From NCBI RefSeq assembly GCF_020531985.1, contig NZ_JAJAVQ010000003.1, positions 558,001-622,000 on the forward strand: 64,000 nucleotides of DNA, given 5' to 3'. Below the pieces are notes generated by a model, which made no database searches, was not told the origin of the DNA, and saw only the letters and a program-made list of their open reading frames with translations. Position numbers and translations under genes: made by a program. This DNA is from Rheinheimera aquimaris (lineage in GTDB: Bacteria; Pseudomonadota; Gammaproteobacteria; Enterobacterales; Alteromonadaceae). Positions 1 to 8,705 of this stretch are shown in pieces. Numbering within the stretch: position 1 is the first letter of the stretch; the number at the start of each line of letters is the position of its first letter.

Positions 1-982
1 GTGCCAGGGCTTTATCCAACGCAAATAGTGCAGTGTACTCACTGCCTACCGCTGTAACAGCAGCGCCGGTCAGGGTCGCTGCATCAATAATAAGCCCGGC
101 ACCACTTTCTGCAGCACACATTAAACCATCGGCCAACACCAGACGTCCTTCCGCATCGGTATTTACAATCTCGACTGTAGTGCCATTTTTATAGGTAATA
201 ATATCGCCAAGCTTATATGCATTGCTGCTGATCAGGTTTTCAGCGCAGCATAAAATCAGCCGCACCCGTTTATTCAGCCCTTGCAGTATCGCCAGCGCTA
301 AGGCCGCAGTGACAGTCGCTGCGCCGCCCATATCACATTTCATCGTCAGCATGCTTTCGGTAGCTTTAATTGAATAACCACCACTGTCAAAAGTAATACC
401 TTTACCAACCAAAGCAGCACTGACAACGGCAGAAGCATCCCCGGTCGGATTGTAATCCAGCACCAGCATTGCTGGTTTTCTGGCACTGCCACGGCCAACA
501 GCGTGCAGACCATTCCAGCCTGCATCAAGCAATTGTTGGTCCAGCAAAATTTCACTGCGTACTGTGCCTTTAGCCGCAACGCTTTCAATAAAAGCCAGTG
601 CAGATTTCGCTAATTGTTCAGGGTATAAATCATCCGGCGACTGGTTAGTCACTTTTTTAGCCCAGCTAAAGCAGCGGGCTAAATACTCAAGCTGCATCTT
701 AGTGCTATCGTCACCGCAAAAATGCACAGTGCCGCTTTTCCTGGCTGAACAGAAGCCCTGATAAAATGCCCATTGCAGCTCTTGTGTCCACAGCTCACCG
801 GTTAACTTAACCTCAGTTAGTCCCAGATTGTCTAAACTCCGGCTGGCTTTTTGCACGCTGCGCAGAGCGTCCTGCTGTTTCAAATGGATCTGAAAACCGT
901 TATTTACCGGAGTAAATAACGCTTTTCCCCACTTCTCTGCAGCGCCACCTTGCTGCAGTGTGATCTGCACCACATCTGACAT
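1..982 (-). CDS. pepB: Peptidase B, M17 leucyl aminopeptidase family (3' part outside window)
   Basis: This is a cytosolic metallo-aminopeptidase that trims N-terminal residues from peptides. The visible 327 codons carry the family hallmarks: GKGITFDSGGYSIK, then TMKCDMGGAAT, then the metal-ligand signature NTDAEGRLVLADG, all very close to E. coli PepB rather than PepA. The start at 982 is chosen because it is an ATG with an AAGGG-type ribosome site about seven bases upstream, and the N-terminus has the short leader expected for PepB. The C-terminal end, roughly a quarter of the protein, runs off the left edge. It diverges from dksA. Confidence 0.93.
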   Translation of the reverse strand, partial: MSDVVQITLQQGGAAEKWGKALFTPVNNGFQIHLKQQDALRSVQKASRSLDNLGLTEVKLTGELWTQELQWAFYQGFCSARKSGTVHFCGDDSTKMQLEYLARCFSWAKKVTNQSPDDLYPEQLAKSALAFIESVAAKGTVRSEILLDQQLLDAGWNGLHAVGRGSARKPAMLVLDYNPTGDASAVVSAALVGKGITFDSGGYSIKATESMLTMKCDMGGAATVTAALALAILQGLNKRVRLILCCAENLISSNAYKLGDIITYKNGTTVEIVNTDAEGRLVLADGLMCAAESGAGLIIDAATLTGAAVTAVGSEYTALFALDKALA

Positions 983-1237
983 AATCTGCCCTTTTATCAC
1001 TGTCGTTAAAGGAATAATGCTGAGTGTACCACAAGGTTTTCGTGACAAAACACCGCTACGTTATTTTGCTGCTGCAGCACGGCCAACACTAAGTGATGTT
1101 AGCCAGATGAAAAAAGATGACGTTACTGCAAGCAATCTGTATACTTCCGCGTCTTTTAAATCTGATTGCGATGCCAGCAATATTCTGCTATCTATAGCCG
1201 CCACATTTTTTTGCTTGGCATTATACAGGAGATGATT
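983..1237. other. Divergent intergenic region pepB/dksA
   Basis: These 255 bases separate the pepB and dksA starts and must hold both promoters. A short open frame crosses the region but has no ribosome site or recognisable product. I see no clear operator or hairpin. Confidence 0.5.
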
Positions 1238-1687
1238 ATGCCAGAGGGCAATACTACCAAAACGCTGGGCTTACTCGCCCTTGCAGGCGTAGCGCCATAT
1301 CAGGAAGCTGTCGGGGAAGAGTACATGAACCCGAAGCAACTGGAACATTTCCGCCGCATTCTGGACGCCTGGCGTCAACAGCTGCGCGAAGAAGTCGATC
1401 GCACAAAGAACCATATGGCTGACGAAGCCGCAAACTTCCCTGACCCGGTCGATCGCGCGGCTCAGGAAGAAGAGTTCAGCTTAGAGCTGCGTGCCCGTGA
1501 CCGTGAACGCAAACTGCTGAAAAAAATTGAAAAAACACTGCAGAAGATTGAAGACGAAGATTTCGGCTACTGTGATACCTGCGGCATCGAAATTGGTATC
1601 AGACGCTTGGAAGCCCGGCCAACAGCAGATCAGTGTATCGACTGCAAAACCCTGGCAGAAATAAAGGAAAAGCAGTTGGGCGGCTAA
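1238..1687 (+). CDS. dksA: RNA polymerase-binding transcription factor DksA
   Basis: DksA enters the RNA polymerase secondary channel and, with ppGpp, resets transcription during the stringent response. The 149-aa product matches E. coli DksA over its whole length. It has the coiled-coil tip with the Asp/Ala pair in HMADEAANF, the [16 protein letters not shown] segment, and the four-cysteine zinc finger (CDTCG then CIDC). The ATG at 1238 is chosen because CAGGAG lies just upstream and the family starts with a short M-x-E-G leader; an in-frame ATG at 1232 is less well spaced. gluQRS follows after one base. Confidence 0.97.
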   Translation: MPEGNTTKTLGLLALAGVAPYQEAVGEEYMNPKQLEHFRRILDAWRQQLREEVDRTKNHMADEAANFPDPVDRAAQEEEFSLELRARDRERKLLKKIEKTLQKIEDEDFGYCDTCGIEIGIRRLEARPTADQCIDCKTLAEIKEKQLGG

Positions 1688-1688
1688 T

Positions 1689-2582
1689 ATGCCCGGACTC
1701 TCCCCCGCTTACACCGGCCGGTTTGCGCCTTCGCCTTCCGGCCCGCTTCACTTCGGTTCTCTCATCGCTGCCCTGGGCAGTTATCTGCAGGCAAAAAGTC
1801 AACAAGGTCGCTGGCTGGTGCGGATGGAAGACATCGATACACCCCGTATGGTACCGGGTGCAGACAGCGACATCTTACGCACGCTGGAGCAATTTGGTTT
1901 GCACTGGGACGGCGAAGTGTTATATCAAAGTCAACGCCTGGAGCGATATCAGCAGATATTTGCGCATTTACAGCAGCTAAAGCTGCTGTATGGTTGCGCT
2001 TGCAACCGTAAACGGGTCAATGAGCTTGGCGGCATCTATGACAACCATTGTGCCACGCTAAACAACCAATCGGGTAACCTGGCATGGCGTCTGCGTAGCC
2101 AGGGTGTAAAAACCGGATTTGCCGATTTGGTATTTGGCCAGCAGAGCATTCCTGCTGCGCTGGCAAATGAAGACTATATCATCAAGCGACGTGACGGGTT
2201 ATTTGCTTATCAGCTGGTCGTCGTGGTTGACGATATTGATCAGGCGATAACAGAAGTAATACGTGGCGCCGACTTGTTAGAGATGACACCCAGGCAGCAG
2301 GCATTATGTAACCTGCTCGGTGCCAGGCCACCGGCATATGGTCACCTGCCATTAGCAGTGACAGCGCCCGGCTTTAAACTGAGTAAACAAAACCATGCAG
2401 CCGCTGTCAGCGAGTGGCATGTTACCGAAACGTTGCATCAGGCATTGCGATTTCTCGGCCAGCAACCACCGCCTGAATTATACCGAGTAACGGTTGATGA
2501 ATTGCTTAGCTGGGCGATAGCGCATTGGAACCTGACAAAGGTACCAACACAACTTGAAATAAACAGTACAGAATTTCAATAA
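1689..2582 (+). CDS. gluQRS: Glutamyl-Q tRNA(Asp) synthetase
   Basis: GluQ-RS activates glutamate and attaches it to the queuosine base at position 34 of tRNA(Asp). It is a truncated glutamyl-tRNA synthetase without an anticodon-binding domain, and the 297-aa length fits. Visible motifs are the HIGH-type PSGPLHFGS near the N-terminus, the zinc-binding YGCAC...YDNHC segment around residues 100-120, and the KMSKS-type KLSKQNHA. It starts one base after the dksA stop, the same dksA-gluQRS coupling found in many gammaproteobacteria. Confidence 0.95.
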   Translation: MPGLSPAYTGRFAPSPSGPLHFGSLIAALGSYLQAKSQQGRWLVRMEDIDTPRMVPGADSDILRTLEQFGLHWDGEVLYQSQRLERYQQIFAHLQQLKLLYGCACNRKRVNELGGIYDNHCATLNNQSGNLAWRLRSQGVKTGFADLVFGQQSIPAALANEDYIIKRRDGLFAYQLVVVVDDIDQAITEVIRGADLLEMTPRQQALCNLLGARPPAYGHLPLAVTAPGFKLSKQNHAAAVSEWHVTETLHQALRFLGQQPPPELYRVTVDELLSWAIAHWNLTKVPTQLEINSTEFQ

Positions 2583-2664
2583 GCCCGGTTGGTTTCATTC
2601 TTTTTTAAATGCAGCTGCGGTATTATTAGCCGTTTTTTTTGTGCTGCACCTAGCAGCATTGTGC

Positions 2665-2679
2665 AGGAGAATTATCATT
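2665..2679 (+). promoter_or_regulatory. Ribosome site and AUU start codon of pcnB
   Basis: AGGAGA at 2665-2670 is followed six bases later by ATT at 2677. Read in frame from there, the protein begins I-I-S-R-V-L-D-F-C-R-R, which aligns with E. coli PcnB M-F-T-R-V-A-N-F-C-R-K, itself started from AUU. No ATG lies in this frame nearby. The GTG at 2641 and TTG at 2659 lack ribosome sites. Confidence 0.7.
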
Positions 2680-4149
2680 ATTTCGCGAGTGTTAGATTTT
2701 TGCCGCCGCACCTTTGGCGGTAAGGCCAAAACAGCTAAAACTGTAAAGCCTCATCAGAATGCTGTTGCTGGCAAAGTTCAGCGTGCGCCACGTCAGGCCC
2801 CATCTGCCAGTTTGCTACCTGCTGTACAGCGTTTAAGCCGCGACCAGCATGCTATTTCGCGCAAAGACATCAGCCCAAATGCATTGAAAGTTCTGTATCG
2901 CCTCAAAGATGCCGGTTTTGATGCTTATCTGGTTGGTGGCTGTATCCGTGACTTATTGCTTGGTATTAAGCCTAAAGATTTCGATGTGGTCACTAATGCC
3001 CACCCGGAACAGGTAAAGCAGGTATTTCGTAATTGTCGGCTGATTGGCCGTCGCTTTCGCCTGGCTCACGTGGTGTTTGGCCGTGAGATTATAGAAGTCG
3101 CCACCTTTCGCGGCCACCACAGCGGTGCCGATGACGAAGCCGATACCGCACCTAAGCTAAAAACAGCCAGCTTAAGTGACCACGGTCAGATTTTACGCGA
3201 CAACGTATACGGCACCATTGAAGAAGACGCAGAGCGGCGTGACTTTACCATTAACGCGCTGTATTACTCAGTGAATGACTTTGCCGTATACGATTTTGCC
3301 AACGGCACCCAGGCAATAGCTGAGCGCAAAATAGAACTGATTGGCGATCCGGAAACTCGTTACCGTGAAGATCCGGTGCGAATTTTACGTGCTATCCGTT
3401 TTGCCACCAAGCTGAATATGCATATAGCCCCGCCTACTGCAGCGCCAATACCACAGCTGGCGGTGCTGTTGAAAAATATCCCGGCGCCCAGGCTATTTGA
3501 TGAGCTGGTGAAACTGCTGCTTGCCGGTAAAGCCTTTGATAATTTTATGCTGATGCGCGACATGCGCGTATTAAAGCAATTACTGCCGCAACTGGATAAG
3601 CTGTTAAAACAAGAACCCGAAGGTAAAGCGTTTCAGCTGGCAACCAAAGCCCTGCAGGATACCGACGCCAGAGTTGATGCAGATAAACCGGTAACTCCGG
3701 CGTTTATCTTTGCGGCTTTGCTGTGGTATCCGGTAGAGCTTCGCAGTCAGGCACTGGTGACTGATGGGTTAAGTGAAATAGATGCGATGAACATTGCAAT
3801 GACAGAGGTGCTGGATGACGTTACCCGCACTATTGCCATTCCTAAGCGTTTTACGCTGTCAATGCGTGACATCTGGGCCTTACAAAGCCGCCTGACTAAG
3901 CGCGCCGGCCGCCGGGCGTTTAAACTTTTAGAGCAGCCAAAGTTTCGCGGTGCCTTCGATTTCCTGCAGCTACGCGCTCAGGCCCAAACTGACGACAACA
4001 GTTTAACCGAGCTGGCTGTATGGTGGGAACGCTTTCAGTTTGCTGATGAAAGCGGCCGCCTGGCGCTGATTAGCCAGCTAGGCAAAGAAGGTGTAGACAA
4101 AGGCCCACGGCGCCGGCGCAGCTATAAACGTAAACGCACGGCAGAATAA
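2677..4149 (+). CDS. pcnB: Poly(A) polymerase I
   Basis: PAP I adds 3' poly(A) tails that promote RNA decay and controls ColE1-type plasmid copy number through RNA I. The 490-aa product has the class II nucleotidyltransferase core: the HAISRKDIS entry, LVGGCIRDLLLG, the catalytic DFDVVT, and the RNA-binding segments RRFRLAHV and RREDFTIN-like RRDFTINALYYS. The C-terminus is strongly basic (RRRRSYKRKR), as in the family. I place the start at AUU 2677 from the ribosome site and the E. coli alignment; a GTG at 2641 would add 12 residues without homology. Its stop overlaps the folK start (TAATG). Confidence 0.93.
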   Translation: MISRVLDFCRRTFGGKAKTAKTVKPHQNAVAGKVQRAPRQAPSASLLPAVQRLSRDQHAISRKDISPNALKVLYRLKDAGFDAYLVGGCIRDLLLGIKPKDFDVVTNAHPEQVKQVFRNCRLIGRRFRLAHVVFGREIIEVATFRGHHSGADDEADTAPKLKTASLSDHGQILRDNVYGTIEEDAERRDFTINALYYSVNDFAVYDFANGTQAIAERKIELIGDPETRYREDPVRILRAIRFATKLNMHIAPPTAAPIPQLAVLLKNIPAPRLFDELVKLLLAGKAFDNFMLMRDMRVLKQLLPQLDKLLKQEPEGKAFQLATKALQDTDARVDADKPVTPAFIFAALLWYPVELRSQALVTDGLSEIDAMNIAMTEVLDDVTRTIAIPKRFTLSMRDIWALQSRLTKRAGRRAFKLLEQPKFRGAFDFLQLRAQAQTDDNSLTELAVWWERFQFADESGRLALISQLGKEGVDKGPRRRRSYKRKRTAE

Positions 4150-4649
4150 TGACTAAAGCGCGAGTCTATATTGGCCTGGGGGCCAACCTGAACCAACCGG
4201 TACAACAACTGCAGCAGGCTATTGAGGCGCTGCAGCAGCTACCGTGCTCTGAGTTGATAGCAGTATCTTCCTTATACGGTTCTAAACCGATGGGGCCGCA
4301 GGATCAGCCAGACTATGTTAACGCGGTTGCCGCATTGGATACCACGCTTGAAGCCGAAGCTTTGTTAGATGCGCTGCAGCAGATAGAGCAACTGCACGGC
4401 CGTCAGCGTAAAGCTGAGCGCTGGGGCCCACGCACGCTGGATTTAGACATTCTGCTGTACGGCACCTTGGTAATTAACAGCTCTCGGTTAACCGTGCCTC
4501 ACTACGGCTTGCATCAGCGCGAATTTGTGCTGTATCCGCTTTATGAAATTGCACCACAACTTCAGTTGCCCGATGGTACTGTACTATCTTCTTTACTTGC
4601 GCAAGTTCCGTTAAACGGCTTGCAAAAACTTCCAAGCAGTTGCAGCTGA
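4149..4649 (+). CDS. folK: 2-amino-4-hydroxy-6-hydroxymethyldihydropteridine pyrophosphokinase (HPPK)
   Basis: HPPK transfers pyrophosphate from ATP to the pterin precursor in folate synthesis. The 166-aa protein shows YIGLGANL at the N-terminus, the substrate loop GPQDQPDYVNAV, and the signature RWGPRTLDLDILLYG whose Asp pair binds magnesium. It shares one base with the pcnB stop and is followed by panB after 53 bases, so pcnB-folK-panB-panC probably form one transcript, as in E. coli relatives. Confidence 0.96.
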   Translation: MTKARVYIGLGANLNQPVQQLQQAIEALQQLPCSELIAVSSLYGSKPMGPQDQPDYVNAVAALDTTLEAEALLDALQQIEQLHGRQRKAERWGPRTLDLDILLYGTLVINSSRLTVPHYGLHQREFVLYPLYEIAPQLQLPDGTVLSSLLAQVPLNGLQKLPSSCS

Positions 4650-4702
4650 GAGCACTTTGTGCCATCTTGCGCCACCTGCGTTAATGGTCAGATGAGATTA
4701 AA

Positions 4703-5494
4703 ATGGCTAAGATCACCACCGCCGTATTACAGAAAATGAAACAACAAGGTAATAAAATCAGCATGCTGACAGCTTATGATGCCAGTTTCGCTAAATTATT
4801 TGCCGAGCAAGGCGTTGAAGTTTTATTAATCGGCGATTCTCTTGGCATGGTGCTACAAGGGCATGACGATACGTTACCGGTAACCGTCAGCGATATCGCC
4901 TACCATACCCGTGCAGTTCGCGCAGGTGCACCGGATGCCTTTGTGATTGCCGATATGCCGTTTATGAGTTACGGCACGCTGGAGCAGGCATTGCAGAATG
5001 TTGTACCTTTGATGCAGGCCGGTGCCAACATGGTGAAATTGGAAGGCGGAGATTTTCTGCTGCCCACAGTAAAGGCCCTGACAGAACGTGGCGTACCGGT
5101 ATGCGGTCACCTGGGGCTGACACCACAGTCAGTGCATGTTTTTGGTGGTTATAAAGTACAGGGTAAAACTGACGCAGCTGCCGATGCTATGGTAGCGCAG
5201 GCAAAAGCCCTGCAAGAGGCCGGCGCCCAGCTGCTGGTTCTTGAGTGCATTCCAACTGCATTGGCTAAACGTATTACCGAGGCCTTGTACATACCTGTGA
5301 TTGGTATCGGCGCCGGCAACGTCACTGATGGTCAGGTACTGGTGATGCACGATTTGCTTGGCATCAGCAGCGGCTACATTCCTAAGTTCTCGAAGAACTA
5401 TCTGGCGCAAACCGGCGAGATCAGAAGTGCCATTGCAGCCTATGTCAGCGAAGTAAAAAGCCGGACTTTCCCTGCTAACGAACATAGTTTTTAA
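4703..5494 (+). CDS. panB: 3-methyl-2-oxobutanoate hydroxymethyltransferase
   Basis: PanB makes ketopantoate from alpha-ketoisovalerate and methylene-THF, the first committed step of pantothenate synthesis. The 263-aa length and motifs are typical: [14 protein letters not shown], the metal-binding [33 protein letters not shown], and the C-terminal end SRTFP. panC begins five bases after the stop, so the two are translationally close. Confidence 0.97.
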   Translation: MAKITTAVLQKMKQQGNKISMLTAYDASFAKLFAEQGVEVLLIGDSLGMVLQGHDDTLPVTVSDIAYHTRAVRAGAPDAFVIADMPFMSYGTLEQALQNVVPLMQAGANMVKLEGGDFLLPTVKALTERGVPVCGHLGLTPQSVHVFGGYKVQGKTDAAADAMVAQAKALQEAGAQLLVLECIPTALAKRITEALYIPVIGIGAGNVTDGQVLVMHDLLGISSGYIPKFSKNYLAQTGEIRSAIAAYVSEVKSRTFPANEHSF

Positions 5495-5499
5495 TACCG

Positions 5500-6342
5500 A
5501 TGAACTTAATTTCCAGTATCGACACACTTCGCCAGCAAATTAGCAGCTGGCGTCAAAACGGCCAGAGCATTGCCTTTGTGCCTACTATGGGAAACTTGCA
5601 CAATGGTCACCTGCAACTGGTCGATGTAGCTAAAACACGCGCCGACAAAGTGATAGTCAGTATTTTTGTCAACCCGATGCAGTTTGGCAAGAACGAAGAT
5701 TTAGCCAGCTACCCACGCACGCTGGAAGCCGACTGCGCCGGTTTGAAGCAACATGGTGCAGACGCCGTGTTTACTCCGACACCCGAAATGATGTATCCAC
5801 GCGGTCTGGACAATCAAACCTTTGTTGAGGTACCCAAACTTGGCGATCTGCATTGTGGCGCCAGCCGGGCCGGCCACTTCAGAGGCGTGTCGACGATTGT
5901 TTGTAAACTGTTTAATCTGGTACAGCCTGATGTTGCCTGTTTTGGCCAGAAAGACTATCAACAACTGGCCATTATCCGCCAGATGGTGACGGATTTGTCA
6001 CTACCTATTGATATTATCGGCGTGCCAACAGAGCGTGCCAGTGACGGTCTGGCGCTGAGTTCACGCAATGGTTATTTAAACGCTGAACAACGTGCGATTG
6101 CACCGAAGCTATATCAATTGTTGCAACAGCTACATAACACCATTCTGGCCGGTAATCACGATTACCGTGCGCTGGAACTTGAGGTCAGACAGCAACTGAC
6201 ACAGGCTGGCTTTACACCAGACTATATAGATATTTCAGACCGACATGATTTAACGCTGGCAACGTCAGCAGAGCAGGAAAAAGTCATTCTGGCGGCTGCC
6301 TGGCTGGGAACAACCCGTCTGATAGACAACCTTGAGGTTTAA
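5500..6342 (+). CDS. panC: Pantothenate synthetase (pantoate--beta-alanine ligase)
   Basis: PanC joins pantoate and beta-alanine using ATP. The 280-aa product carries the HxGH nucleotide-binding motif in PTMGNLHNGHLQLV, the segment VSIFVNPMQFG, CFGQKDYQQ, and the KMSKS-equivalent ALSSRNGYL. No panD lies in the window, but panP about 2.4 kb away on the other strand can supply beta-alanine. The gene ends the pcnB-folK-pan run and is followed by a hairpin. Confidence 0.97.
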   Translation: MNLISSIDTLRQQISSWRQNGQSIAFVPTMGNLHNGHLQLVDVAKTRADKVIVSIFVNPMQFGKNEDLASYPRTLEADCAGLKQHGADAVFTPTPEMMYPRGLDNQTFVEVPKLGDLHCGASRAGHFRGVSTIVCKLFNLVQPDVACFGQKDYQQLAIIRQMVTDLSLPIDIIGVPTERASDGLALSSRNGYLNAEQRAIAPKLYQLLQQLHNTILAGNHDYRALELEVRQQLTQAGFTPDYIDISDRHDLTLATSAEQEKVILAAAWLGTTRLIDNLEV

Positions 6343-6346
6343 ACAA

Positions 6347-6378
6347 CTTAGGTTGTCGCTAAACAGTGACAGCCTAAG
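6347..6378 (+). terminator. Hairpin downstream of panC
   Basis: Arms CTTAGGTTGTC and GACAGCCTAAG pair over 11 positions with one G-U, around a ten-base loop, and are followed by CTTTT. It starts five bases after panC and plausibly ends the pan transcript. Its left arm and loop contain the 9-mer TGTCGCTAA that recurs downstream. Confidence 0.5.
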
Positions 6379-6408
6379 CTTTTGATCTAAATAACATTCT
6401 TAAATATC

Positions 6409-6436
6409 TGTCGCTAAGTGACGCTAATTAGCGACA
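6409..6436. repeat. Inverted repeat of TGTCGCTAA
   Basis: TGTCGCTAA at 6409-6417 is mirrored perfectly by TTAGCGACA at 6428-6436. A further direct copy sits at 6354-6362. An inner palindrome CGCTAATTAGCG overlaps the right arm. It lies about 140 bases upstream of a small secreted protein gene and could be an operator or RNA hairpin; no T-run follows. Confidence 0.55.
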
Positions 6437-6574
6437 GCAGCCAGCCTACCGAGACGCTGCGTCATCCTCAAGAACACACCAACTTATTGATATTTATAAC
6501 TTATTATTTTTGGCACAACTACTGCTAACGGTATTACCAGTGCAATGAGACTGCGTTTTGCAGGAGGCTGACTA

Positions 6575-6751
6575 ATGAAAAAAGTAGTATTAACCACACT
6601 ATTATTGTTGAGCGCTAACCTGGTGCTGGCGAATGAGTTTTTGCAGAAACTAAATCATCACAGCACCGAGCACACCGCATTGTCACAGGACGAGTTGGCA
6701 GCTCAGCAAGCGCTGTCAGCGGCCTTAACCGCAGAGACAACAGCGCTGTAG
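6575..6751 (+). CDS. Small predicted secreted protein, 58 aa
   Basis: The gene has a strong AGGAGG at 6562-6567 eight bases before ATG. The product opens with a clear signal peptide: MKK, a hydrophobic run of about 14 residues and a likely cleavage after VLA, before NEFLQKL. The mature part would be only about 39 residues, polar, with a His/Ser/Thr patch and a helical Gln/Ala/Glu tail, and no cysteine. I do not recognise a family. It stands alone, converging on the small membrane protein gene at 6770. Confidence 0.6.
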   Translation: MKKVVLTTLLLLSANLVLANEFLQKLNHHSTEHTALSQDELAAQQALSAALTAETTAL

Positions 6752-6769
6752 GATGATAAAAGCCATCTG

Positions 6770-6994
6770 TTATAAGGTGGCTCTGAATTTTGCCGCGTCA
6801 ATAATGGCCCATAAGTGTGCGATAGCGGCAACGATCGCCGGTACCACCAGAAACCACAACGCATAACCTGCTGCACAGACTACAAAAAACAGGATAGCAG
6901 CCAGTATACGGCCCTGTACCAGTTGTCCTAACCCCGGAATAAATACATTACATAGCGCGGCAATAACATTGCCCCCTGAGCCCTGACCTGCCAT
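6770..6994 (-). CDS. Small inner-membrane protein with two hydrophobic segments
   Basis: This 74-aa protein has an N-terminal Gly-rich stretch, a segment containing FIPGLGQLVQGR, and two hydrophobic helices (about residues 27-47 and 48-66). The PGLGQ...G pattern recalls TM2-like small membrane proteins, but this is a resemblance, not an assignment. GGAGGAAAG precedes the ATG at good spacing, so translation is well supported. It is last of a same-strand run behind the DUF2959 lipoprotein. Confidence 0.7.
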   Translation of the reverse strand: MAGQGSGGNVIAALCNVFIPGLGQLVQGRILAAILFFVVCAAGYALWFLVVPAIVAAIAHLWAIIDAAKFRATL

Positions 6995-7051
6995 AAGCTT
7001 TCCTCCATTAATATTTCTTAGAATTAATTTTCAATATTTTAAGCGCTTTAT

Positions 7052-7690
7052 TTACTGCTTTAACGTTGCAACAAACTGCTCTGACTGTGCAATCGCTTTA
7101 TTCATTTCAGCGATCAGAAGGTTAATGTCTTTCTGCACGGAATTAAACTCCCCTTTTAACGCCCCTATCGCTTTGGCATTAAGGTTATGTTTTAAATACA
7201 GAGCATTATCTTTAAGTGATGACAACACAGGTTGCATAGTCTGCTCTGCCCGGCGCATCGTTTTCAGCAAACTGGCATATTGCCGTTTGGTTTCGGCAAG
7301 CTTTTTGGCGCTGTCTTGCTTTAACTTAGCATTACTGTATTGCTCCAACTCGTCCTGCCACTCATCAAACAGCGCATCAGCCACTGCCTCAATGCTGTCA
7401 ATGCGGGCACTCACATCTTCTGCGGCTTTGCTGCAAGCCTGATATTCGCTATCAGTCGCTTCGTACATACGCTGTAAATCACCGCCGTCAAACTTGATCA
7501 GGCTGCTGAATTGTTCCAGTGCCGATTTAAACTGCTGCTGGGCATCCTGTTGCGATTGCTGGGCTTCTTCTACCCGGTCAACCAGAATGTCACGTTTATG
7601 TACGCCAACTTTCTCCATTGCCGAATAGTAAGCACTTTGACAGCCGGCGAGCACCAACAGTAAAGGCAGGGTAAACAATAAATTACGCAT
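7052..7690 (-). CDS. DUF2959 family lipoprotein
   Basis: A lipoprotein signal peptide ends in the lipobox LAGC (Cys17), so the protein should be lipid-anchored in the envelope. The remaining part is almost wholly alpha-helical and rich in Gln, Glu, Lys and Ala, predicting coiled coils through residues 40-210. The segment SAMEKVGVHKRDILVDRVE is the typical start of DUF2959 proteins, common in marine gammaproteobacteria and of unknown function. It follows the 315-aa unknown by 63 bases on the same strand. Confidence 0.85.
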   Translation of the reverse strand: MRNLLFTLPLLLVLAGCQSAYYSAMEKVGVHKRDILVDRVEEAQQSQQDAQQQFKSALEQFSSLIKFDGGDLQRMYEATDSEYQACSKAAEDVSARIDSIEAVADALFDEWQDELEQYSNAKLKQDSAKKLAETKRQYASLLKTMRRAEQTMQPVLSSLKDNALYLKHNLNAKAIGALKGEFNSVQKDINLLIAEMNKAIAQSEQFVATLKQ

Positions 7691-7753
7691 AAAAACAGTC
7701 CGCTGTTGTAACAGTGTGGTTGGATAATAGCCTGTTAGTTAGCTCAGAACAAA

Positions 7754-8701
7754 CTAACGCTGGCAGCTGTACAACTGTTTTTCCAACGCCATTAATTGCC
7801 TGACACCCGGGGTCAATGAAAATCCAAACTGAGGAGGTAAGCCAAGCTGTGCGCGTTTATACTGCCACTGCGCATAAAGATCCCGGTATATCTGCTCATA
7901 TTCCTGCGGCTCAAATGGCAGACCGCTGGCGCCTCCGGCCTGAAAATGCTTTATTTTCATTTCCAGCGGCAACAGTATATCGGTTAACTGCGGCATCACA
8001 TCAAAAGCTAACTGCATATAAGCCGCCAACTGATATTCCAAATCCCTTATCTGTACAGCCAGCTCGTTTGCAAGTTCGGGTGATTCATTTAGCTGCTGTG
8101 TTAATTCAGAAATTTCAATGCTATAGGTGAAAGCAAAGCCAAAAAAAGCACCTACGTAACCATGTAACCCGGCCTGCTCATTCCAATAACGCGACTGGGC
8201 CAGTGCCGATCTGTCTTTAAGTCTTTCATCAAAAAGACTTTTATCAGGTTTGCTATAACTCTGAAATTGAGCATACCGAAGATACTTTTCAGACAACATC
8301 CGCATGGCCGATACATTCGCTGTCTGGGCTTCTGCCAAAAGCTCATCCATATTCAGCTGCTCGTAGTAACTGTCAATTAACTCGGACGATAAACTCTGGT
8401 TAAACTGCCGAAACTCTTCTGCTGCCGGGTGCGTGTTTATCTGCTGTTGAATGTCGTCGCATTCCACTTGCACAGACTGTTGCGCAGAGTCAGATGATAT
8501 GTCGCTTGCCATAGTCGGTCCTTCTGTGACCGGCTTAATCGGCGTCTTGCTGTTTTCAGCAATCTCAATGGTGGGCGTGACGGTGCCTTTGCCTGTGTCC
8601 GCAATTGAATCAGCCGGCGAGGAATTGTCATGCCAAAACCAGCCCGACACAGCCACACTGAGCACAACCGCAACAGTAAACAGCCATGCCCTGCTTATCA
8701 T
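7754..8701 (-). CDS. Unknown periplasmic or membrane-anchored protein downstream of panP
   Basis: The 315-aa product starts with one hydrophobic segment (about residues 5-23), which may be a signal anchor. A low-complexity Ser/Thr/Pro-rich linker runs to about residue 75, followed by a mostly helical domain to the end. Cysteines occur near 79 and 313 and might pair if exported. I recognise no family or catalytic motif. The start lies four bases from the panP stop on the same strand, so it is probably translated from the panP mRNA. Confidence 0.75.
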   Translation of the reverse strand: MISRAWLFTVAVVLSVAVSGWFWHDNSSPADSIADTGKGTVTPTIEIAENSKTPIKPVTEGPTMASDISSDSAQQSVQVECDDIQQQINTHPAAEEFRQFNQSLSSELIDSYYEQLNMDELLAEAQTANVSAMRMLSEKYLRYAQFQSYSKPDKSLFDERLKDRSALAQSRYWNEQAGLHGYVGAFFGFAFTYSIEISELTQQLNESPELANELAVQIRDLEYQLAAYMQLAFDVMPQLTDILLPLEMKIKHFQAGGASGLPFEPQEYEQIYRDLYAQWQYKRAQLGLPPQFGFSLTPGVRQLMALEKQLYSCQR

Positions 8702-8705
8702 AGCC

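Noticed and set aside
960..1235. 91-codon plus-strand frame overlapping the pepB start
   Set aside because: It is antisense to pepB at its start, has no ribosome site, and runs into the dksA leader.
2641..2676. GTG at 2641 as the pcnB start
   Set aside because: It lacks a ribosome site, and the extra residues do not align with any PcnB; the real ribosome site lies inside this extension.
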